A stretch of DNA of 64,000 nt from the NCBI RefSeq assembly GCF_965638725.1, contig NC_134950.1, positions 145,381,636 through 145,445,635 on the forward strand. The letters run 5' to 3'. The position numbers were made by a program, and so were the translations under genes. Positions 55,890 to 64,000 of this stretch are shown here, piece after piece. The notes under the pieces are model-generated. The model did not search any database. It was not told the DNA's origin and worked only from the letters and a program-made list of their open reading frames with translations. The DNA comes from Aptenodytes patagonicus (Eukaryota; Chordata; Aves; Sphenisciformes; Spheniscidae). The stretch's first letter is position 1. Every line of letters starts with the position of its first letter.

Positions 55890-57700
55890 AGATCACAAGA
55901 GATCATTAGATCATCCAGTCTAATCAGTATATCACAGGCCATCGCTTTTCGCTCATTCACTGCTGTACTCTATCTTGTCTGCAGCTAAACCATGTGCTCT
56001 AAGAAGATATCTGATTGTTCTTCAGACAAGAGATTTCTCCATTTCCCCTTGGTAGTTTGCTCCCTGTTTAGCTACCACCAATTTATACTTTTGTTATTCT
56101 GTTTCTTCTTTATTCTAAGCAAGTCATTTTTCAGTCTTCTGATAACAGAAATAATTGTAGAGTCTTCTTGTACATGATTCCCAGGCAGCCTGGAATACCT
56201 TTGCACGCTCTCCAGTTTCTCAGTATTTTTTAAAGCATCTGACACCACAGATGGGATTCATTTAACCTAAGGAGAAGCACCTATGGTGTACCACAGACAG
56301 CCATCTTCAAGCTATTTTAGGATGCCTTTTATAATGAAAAGAGCATCACCTTAAATGAGTTCATTTCCATTAACTATGAAAGCCATCTAGAGATTAACAC
56401 ATGCAGAAGTCTATGCTGTGAGTGTACGTGATTAAGTGAGACAAATTGCATCGCGGGACTGTGCGTAGTATCATAATGTTGGCCACACCAACACAATTCA
56501 CAAAGGTGCCATCATCCCTCTTGTCCTGCTTAATACTCCAAATAAATGTATCCAAGGATGTATACATCACACTAGGTGTTCATGTGAAACTTTATCTCCA
56601 GCATGACCTGTAACTTCTGAGTATTTCTGCTTGAATAGACATTGTAGCTTTGCAGTCCTGGTTAGTTAAGGATATGAGCAAGACAAGATACAGGGAGAAG
56701 TATTGTCTTTTTATTAGGACAGCTAAACTAAACTTTTCCATATAAAATTTTCTTTGCTGTTCCCCAGTCAGAAGGTGGTGTTGTCTTCTTCCATGTATGT
56801 CCTCTATTTATCTGTATTAAAATGTGTCTTTCTGGGATGGGATCAGCTTATTACTTAATCTAGTTCCTCTGCATTATTCCAGCAACCATTTCTTTGCCTG
56901 CTAGCTTTAGCACAAGTGGTTTCATATTTACTCCCAGATCATTTGCAAAACTGCTGAATAGCATGAGGCATAATAACAATAGAATGAGTCTCCAGGGAAA
57001 AATGGTTCTGATTTGTCAATTACTTTTTAAAACTCTTGTTAAACTTGTCCATAAACTGTTTTAATGCATGATGCACTGAACAGTGGCAATGCCCAGCGGA
57101 GTGCCCGGTAAGACTTAAACATCCTATGAATTACACTGTTTCACCTGTCCAGTTACCTTTACCAAGGAAACTTGGAATTTTGTTTAAAAATAGCAACAGT
57201 TCAGTTCAAAATCCTCAATTTAAAGAACATAGAGCTTTACTGAAAAGCATGAATTCCATTCCCATGCATTCACTCTATTAACGGAATTGCGTGCCCTATT
57301 TCCTATTATTCTGTCTGGGCCTGATGTCACAGCAGCATAATTACCCAGGCCTTCCTTTATGTCCTTTTTAATATTGGATCAATGTTAGCTCGTTTCTACT
57401 CTTCTAGACTTTCCTCGCTATTCCAGGATTTATTAAAAACAGCATTGGCATACCAGACATTTCCTCAACCAACTCTTTAAGGGACTTTTGGGTGCTAGTT
57501 GTCTAGCTTGCTGATTTTAAAATGTTTATTTCTAGGAGATGTTGTTTAACATCCTCCATAGTTACTAATGGGCTGCAAACTACTCCATCATCAGTGCATG
57601 AGAAATGTGTAATCTTGCTTCTTTCCAGACACGGGACAGAAACATTTGTTGAGTATTTCTGCATTTTGCACAATGCACATCAATAATTTTACTTGTCTTT
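55890..57700 (-). mobile_element. Very old CR1/L3-like LINE remnant, minus strand
   Basis: Three stretches in consistent order resemble the reverse complement of an ancient amniote CR1-type LINE: 'gatcatccagtctaatca' with 'tatcacaggccatc' at about 55900-55945; 'cagatcatttgcaaaactgc' with 'tgaatagcatgaggc' at about 56936-56970; and 'tttaacatcctccatagtta' within about 57430-57690. The order 3' UTR, ORF2 interior, then more 5' ORF2 fits one degraded minus-strand copy of roughly 1.8 kb with internal losses. No frame survives. The identification is from memory of consensus-like motifs and the edges are approximate. Confidence 0.55.
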
Positions 57701-60700
57701 TAGAACTAAATTTAAAAATAGCCTGTAGCAAATAGTGTGTTTAGAGTCATGAATATGAAACAAGCCTTTGTATCGATATCTTGGATATCTAATTTTATAT
57801 ATTCCCTTGGGAAAAATAAACCCACACATCCATACACACACACACACTGCATTGTGATCCCACGCAAAATGTTCCATCGCTGCTTACTCATATCGGTCAG
57901 CCTGAAGTAGTTCTTCTTCAGTCACTGTGCCTACAGGGAGGCCTACATTACCATAGGGCTATTTTAGTAACAGGTAAGCAGTGGTAGCTCTAGCTGCACA
58001 AAACACCTTTAAAATGTTTTTTATATAGAACTTAATCACACAAGATCACAATACACAGTAACAAGTAATAGTAATTTTTCAGAAGTTCGCCCACAAAAAT
58101 CAGCCAGCAGGATGGAGGCCCCAGTACTTCACCTCACTCATGATGGGGAGGTTGGATTTTAAATTCTCCAGTTTCAGTTGCTTAGATAGCTGGGTGGTCT
58201 CCCAGGGCTTCCTATCAATTAGTGAAGAGACGTAGGCTGCCTCGGAGGAGAAGTCAAAGCATATATTTCAATCAGGGTCCTGCTGTGATCAGCTTCTAAA
58301 TCCTCTCCTCTCATCTAGTTCTTGCTTATGACAAGAAACACACAGATCTGTGGTGAGCAGAAGACTGAGCACTGGCTTTGACAAGGTCGTCGTTGGCCTG
58401 TAGGTGAGTCGGTCACATCTCCACTCAGTCACAGCAGTGCAGATCTGATACTCGTGTAGCTGCAAATGGAGTGTCCTCTGGAAAGCTCCACAAAGAGAGA
58501 GTGACAAATATCAGGGTTGGTATTTGTGGTCAATACTCCTTCAGGCAGTTTGTTATCAGCAGTATAAGGTCATTTAGTCTAACGGGTCATTGTGGTGATT
58601 ACTTAAACAAAAAAAGAAAATAGCACGTCCCTGGTTAGGAACAGACCAGGTAAACAAAGTGTTTTGTTAGAATCCATGCACACTTGCGTACACACACACA
58701 ACCCTGCAGTCAACTCTACAGGTATCGGAAGGGCTGTCAGCCAGGATAAATGCATTCAGCAAACCTAAAAGAAAGTGACCATCATCCAAAAGCAATAATA
58801 AGGACCTAAGAACTTCTGGAGAGCCAGAAAGCCTTTATTATTTCAGAATTACTTGTTCCTAGAACAGGGCGTTGACTATCCAACAAAAGGATGAGATATC
58901 TTTTTTTTCCAAACGAACAAGGTTAAAAGTATGCCTGGTTAAGAAGCAGATTTTTTTTAATATTCCTAAAACTGAGAAGTTTACTGTGGCAATCTTTGAG
59001 AGGTATGTAATAGCCCAGGTGTGTAAAAGTTAGTCAGGCTGCTTTAGGAGAACCTGCTTACACCTGAAAAGAAGCTAACTCAGATTTGCATGTTCTTTGA
59101 CAGTTCCATCTTCTGTGCAAACATTTTTTCCCACCATTTTTCCTTTTTTTTTAGAGCTTCTCTCTGGACATGCAATATGGGAAAATAGTCTCAGATGCCT
59201 GCAGGTAGAACAAGTACCTCGGTATAACAAACAATGCTGATCTCATTAGTCCTAAGAGGGCTCAGGTTAAAAAGGGAAATGTTCACAAAAGTGCATAAGA
59301 AAAAGTATATATCACATTAACATTTTTATGTCCTAAAACTAAGAATCAATCATGCCTCTTGGCTGACAGGCTGAGTGCTTAATCTTGAATATAGGCCCCA
59401 GCAGATGGTTTAACTTTTGGATACTCTCCATTTGAGAGAAAGGCAGATTTAGACTTGCTACATGAGATCCTCCACAAACACAGGGAGTTCTGTGCATTTG
59501 CACTGGAATCCTACAGGCTCACTTACACAGCTTGCACACAGTGTCCACATAATTTATTGCTGTAGGAAATATTGGACCATTTGATAACAATTTTACAACT
59601 GATGTTTGTAGAAAACAAGGCTATTCTTTTCACATGAAGGCAAATTTAAATCAGTTTAATTTTAAGGTGGTCTTGTAACTCATTTCTAATTGAGCGTCAC
59701 AGTCTTTGGCATGTTTCACCAGTTAATGTGCAAAGGGGCAAGATGAGCCCTTTGTACCACCAGAGGGGTGTTTGCCAAAGGGAATTCTACCTGCAAAATG
59801 CTTATCAAGCTATGTTCACAATATTTTTGCCTTTCAGTTTGTTTTTGTATGAAGAGTAATAAATCCCAGACGGTGCTGATCAGCTCAATGTCAAAACCGT
59901 GTTTTGAGTGGCTCCTTTTCTTTCTGTGTCAGTGTGATTGCCCTGAAAATAGTATGCACTAAAAGAATGCATGCTTCTGGATGACATGAAGCATACATCC
60001 AAACAGTGTTGGGATAAAATGTGCTGTAGAGTAGTGTTAAGGCAATGGGATTTCTAAGGAACTGGTGAAGAATCGCTTTGGGAACGTAGGTTCATACAAT
60101 CAGACTGGCTTTTTCCAGATGTCATTCTAGTGTCTGGATCCTAAATGACTGAAGGCATTGAACACCTTAGCATTGATGGTGCAAGGCACCGGGTCAAGCC
60201 TTTACCTTGCAGACTCACTATACAGGTACTGCCCTACAATGCGTGAAGTCATCTACAATTGTACATAGTAAGTGATCAGTGCCAGCTGTGCACCATGAAC
60301 TTTACAACCATTTTCAAATAGATAGTAGGTGTTGGATAGCATGAAATCAGTCTCAAGGTTATGTTTTCTTTACAGAATTTTTTACTTTGACTTAATAAAT
60401 TTTTAGTCAACTTGAAGTAACATACCATTTTATCACACTTAGCAAGGTTCCAACCCACCCAGTATTTTTCCAAGCTCTGGGGATTTTTAGGTTACCCTAA
60501 CCTGCTCCCCAAAGAAAATAAAAAAAGCATTTGAAACTTGAAACAAACATCTGCAGAACGTATCTGCATAGAGAAATACAGACAACTGCATGGCCACTTC
60601 CCCTGTGCTCTGAACTGCCTGAGGGGAAGCCAGCTCTGATCCAGAAGCCTTGTAATCACATTTCTCTAGCTTTGAATCAGACCTCATTTAACAGGATCTC

Positions 60701-63291
60701 AGCACCACAGTAATTGTTTCAGGATCAGAGCTGCTTCATGTCTGGTTGACCTAGAGCAACTGCCCAGTTATCTGCTACTACCTGAATAGCTAATGAATTC
60801 ACTTCACCATGCAACTAGTAGATAAAAAAAGTTTAAACATAACTCACAGAAACACCATCCTCAGATTTTAAGTTTCCTTAGCCAGGGTCCATCATTTTGT
60901 GCTGTGTCTATATAACAGCATATGGGGTTCTTGTCCACCCTTGGGTTCGCAGGTGTTGCCTTGATATATGGAAACAAATCCATGTAAGTTATATTCTAAA
61001 TGTAAAAGTACCATCACCATCCACTTTCCTAAGTGTGTAGCAGATATTTTCAGTGATACTTGCTCAGGTAGCCTGTATGATCGTTTAAGATCTAACTTTC
61101 TGAGATGTTGTGCATCCACAACTAGTGCTGACTTTAGGAAAAGATGACCTAAGGACCTTGCAATATCTGGCCCTGGGCACAGGCAATTCCAGGAGGCAGC
61201 CTGACCACATCTGTGGTCAGTGCGTTGCACAGGAATTTCTGTTTGGGGGATTTGTCTATTTTAATAAATTTGTAGGTTAAACTGTCTTTATAGTCTATAG
61301 TGCCTTATAGAGCAATTCAGAGCAGGCCACTTAGGACATTATCTTCACTGATCAGCCGTAAAAGGCCCATGCTTTTTTGACTCTCACTTGAGGACTATGT
61401 TTGTCATAACCGAAGAAGAAATTGACCCTACAGTGAATTCTGTTTTATTCTGGTTCTTAGGTTCCCATCATAGTTATATTTCTAGATGCCTTTCAGATGT
61501 ACAAGAAGCGCTTCTGCTAGTTTTTGTCACGTGTGAGCAAGTGAAGGTCAAAAACAGAAGAGACTTATTTGAGATGGTAATCCTAAGACAAAATATTGAT
61601 ATTCAAAACACTTGAAACTCTCCAGTCATACTGGTACTTTAATTTTAGTTTAATTGAATTTGTCCCTTTCCCAGTATTAGTAATTTCTGCATTGTTTCCA
61701 TGAAACTTCTTTATGTCCCCAATTGCAATTTTTAAAAATTGCAGTATAAAAACATGAAGAGAAGAGGAAATGGATCTTTTCTTATAAAGTCCTGGGTGCT
61801 TTTTTGACAACTGTAATAGGGGGAAAAAATGCTTTTGGAAGGTCTGTTACTTACCTCTGTACTCTTTTTTGTTGACAAATTCTACTTCAGGTTGTTCAGA
61901 AAATTTTTCACATTTCAGATTGTTTTCATAAAGATACACTTCTCTCCATTATGTTTCTAGATCTGGCAATTATATAATCAATAAGCTGCTTTATTTAAGA
62001 TTTTTGCATAGCTGTCAATTTCTACGAGATTTTAGTTGCCTTGGGAGCATACAATGATAGAATGTCTTTATGCTCAAAGAAGGATGATAAGCAGCTAATT
62101 TATATATGGTATCAGTTCACTTTTAGACACACTTTTTAAGTGATACGTACTTTGTGCATGTTACAGATGCTGCATTTTTTCTTCTAGTGAATTTAATGCT
62201 TTCAGTGGAAGAAAATACTATGTCTGCCTTTCTCTCACTGGCTAAAGTGCCTTCATGAAGCCCTTTCTGCTCCTGTAGAACTGGAATGGGATAACATTAG
62301 TTTATGTCACTGGATTTGCATTTGGGATCCAAGGACTGTGGATGTTGCATGTACACAGCGACAGCACAACTAAGTTTTAAATAGATTTTGGATTTAAAAG
62401 CAATTTTAAATTACACAAATACTATATTATATTCCATTCTGTTCCTTTCTCCTCCATTCCCTTTTCTGAGTATCCCCCTCCCTATTTTCTGACTCAGTTT
62501 TTCTGAAGCTATTTTTCTTTCTCTTATTGTTGTATCTTTAATTCCTTTTATTCTTCCCTTAATTATTTTCTTTCTTTTCTCTTTTTCTTGTCACTTTTTC
62601 TTTCCCTTTCTCTGCTATTAGTTTTATTTCAATTGGAGGATCAAAAACTGTTACCAGAAAAAACTTACCTTTGCCCAGGTCAGAGCGACGGCACTACCAT
62701 AAATAGGTCTGATTTCCAGCTCAGTTACAGGTTGTGTAGAAACCTGGCCACTACCAACTTGCACTCACCCTGTACTTCCGGCACAAATTTCTTCCTTTTG
62801 CAGAGGATATTCAGTGACAAAGTTACAGTGTTTTTCGCCATACATATATCTAAGAGGTCCAAAGTGGTGTAGTCAGGAGTAGTAAGGAAACAGCATTTGG
62901 AAAAGGTTGGTGTAAATGTGTATTGTTAGCTACTGGGCTGTTCTACACTGATACACAGTGCTGCCAAAGTCCTTCCACTAGTGCATGCTAGAAGAACAAA
63001 TGTAGCAAGCTAGATCCTCTGTTGACAAGCTAAACTTCCCACTTCTTTTGCCAGTAGATGCTTGAGTTCTTGGAATCCTTTCTCTGCAGCAGTCCTGAGT
63101 AAGACTTGCTCAAAATGAAGTGAAAACCATACACTTATTTCAGCTCACACGTGGCTGCAGCAACATATTTCCTTTTTTTGGCTCTGCCTTATGACTTCTA
63201 CACAGACCTCATTGTCACTACTATTGTGACTACTCATGAAGCATATGTTGCATGGCATGTGGATGGACTCATAAAACAGATGTATGTTATA
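57701..63291. other. Intergenic, no gene recognised
   Basis: AT-rich sequence with a short CA microsatellite (57834-57847) and a polypyrimidine tract (62441-62620, listed separately). Short open frames lack domains. Confidence 0.55.
62441..62620 (+). repeat. Strand-asymmetric polypyrimidine tract
   Basis: About 180 bp that is mostly C and T on the plus strand ('cctttctcctccattccc', 'tttctttcttttctcttttt'), ending near a CTATTAG that resembles an acceptor. It is a low-complexity region; the frame through it (62588 onward) is not called a gene. Confidence 0.8.
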
Positions 63292-63872
63292 TTCATAGAA
63301 TCATAGAATAGCTTGGGTTGGAAGGGACCTCTAAAGGTCATCTAGTCCAACCCCCCTGCCGTGGGCAGGGACATCTTCAACTAGATCAGGTTGCTCAGAG
63401 CCCCGTCCAACCTGACCTTGAACGTTTCCAGGGATGGGGCATCCACCACCTCTCTGGGCAACCTGTGCCAGTGCTTCACCACCCTCAGCATAAAACATTT
63501 CTTCCTTAGATCTAGTCTAAATCTACCCCCCTTTAGTTTAAAGCCATTCCCCCTTGTCCTGTCACAACAGGCCCTGCTAAAAAGGTTGCCGCCATCTTTC
63601 ATATAAGCCCCCTTTAAGTACTGATAGGCTGCAATAAGGTCTCCCTGAAGCCTTCTCTTCTCCAAGCTGAACAACCCCAACTCTCTCAGTCTTTCTTCAT
63701 AGGAGAGGTGTTCCATCCCCCTGAGCATTTTTGTGGCCCTTCTCTGGACCTGCTCCAACAGGTCTGTGTCTTTCTTACACTGAGGGCTCCAGAGCTGGAC
63801 GTAGTACTCCAGGTGGGGTCTCACCAGAGCTGAGTAGAGGGGCAGAATCACTTCCCTCGACCTGCTGGCCAT
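63292..63872 (-). mobile_element. CR1 LINE, 5'-truncated, minus strand, with open ORF2 tail
   Basis: The left edge 'attcatagaatcatagaat' is the reverse complement of the CR1 3' octamer repeat. It is followed by 'ggttggaagggacctcta' and 'gtccaacccccctgcc'. The minus frame 63872-63381 is open for 163 codons and reads [19 protein letters not shown], then [19 protein letters not shown] and [18 protein letters not shown], the C-terminal end of CR1 ORF2. It is 5'-truncated at about 63872, so it has no reverse-transcriptase core and cannot move by itself. The intact tail and clean 3' end suggest it is younger than the other copies here. Confidence 0.95.
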
Positions 63873-64000
63873 ATTCTGAGACTGTATGTGATGTGATTAC
63901 TTTCATTCTATTCAGTTGTATAAATTGTGACTTGCTGCAGTACTGTGCGTTACTAAGAGCCTGAAACAGAGCACTGAACAAGCTAATACTGCACCACAGT
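63873..64000. other. Flank at the right edge
   Basis: Unique sequence after the CR1 truncation point. Too short to interpret. Confidence 0.5.

Noticed and set aside
44061..64000. CDK6 coding exons
   Set aside because: Expected by synteny, but no kinase motif such as GEGAYGKVFKARD or HRDLKPQN appears in any frame, so CDK6 probably starts right of the window.

Overview
This is vertebrate, and specifically avian, nuclear DNA. It has long AT-rich introns and intergenic stretches, GT-AG splice sites and several CR1 LINE copies with typical avian 3' ends. It also carries solo long terminal repeats (LTRs) of a kind I recall from neoavian birds. It is not prokaryotic, so operons, Shine-Dalgarno sites and CRISPR arrays do not apply. 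The species cannot be fixed from the sequence.

Left part, 1-14.6 kb: the 3' half of HEPACAM2 on the + strand. Six coding exons splice together in frame: the membrane-proximal Ig domain (3280-3576), the transmembrane exon (6802-6927), and a cytoplasmic tail built from small exons (7010-7034, 7158-7195, 8531-8604, 10555-10671). A candidate 3'-terminal exon lies at 14002 onward. The signal-peptide and first two Ig-domain exons must lie left of the window.

Middle, 14.6-35.6 kb: a repeat-rich spacer followed by an intact SAMD9/SAMD9L-type gene (30839-35620, one coding exon of 1593 codons). The spacer holds a CR1 copy split by a solo LTR with a 5-bp target duplication (18096-18736), another CR1 (about 20994-21457), a second solo LTR (25413-25919), and a CR1 (about 28771-30490) that contains both an AT-rich expansion and a third solo LTR (29677-30223). 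A strong interferon-stimulated response element at 27738-27753, followed by a plausible noncoding first exon and a donor at 28038, suggests that the SAMD9L promoter is there. The CR1/LTR cluster would then lie in its intron. An unassigned minus-strand reading frame at 15229-15672 is recorded as a candidate only.

Right part, 35.6-64 kb: the SAMD9L 3' UTR, an LTR-like element with 48-bp tandem repeats (37302-38020), a CpG island (about 43650-44060) with no recognisable coding exon, a very old minus-strand CR1/L3-like LINE (about 55890-57700), and a younger minus-strand CR1 with an open ORF2 tail (63292-63872). The rest is ordinary intergenic sequence. In human the order HEPACAM2 - SAMD9L - SAMD9 - CDK6 is co-oriented. 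The window matches that order with only one SAMD9-family gene, and CDK6 is expected beyond the right edge.

Functionally, HEPACAM2 is an Ig-superfamily membrane/Golgi protein. SAMD9L is an interferon-induced cytoplasmic antiviral and growth-restraining NTPase. They are neighbours by ancient synteny, not a shared pathway.
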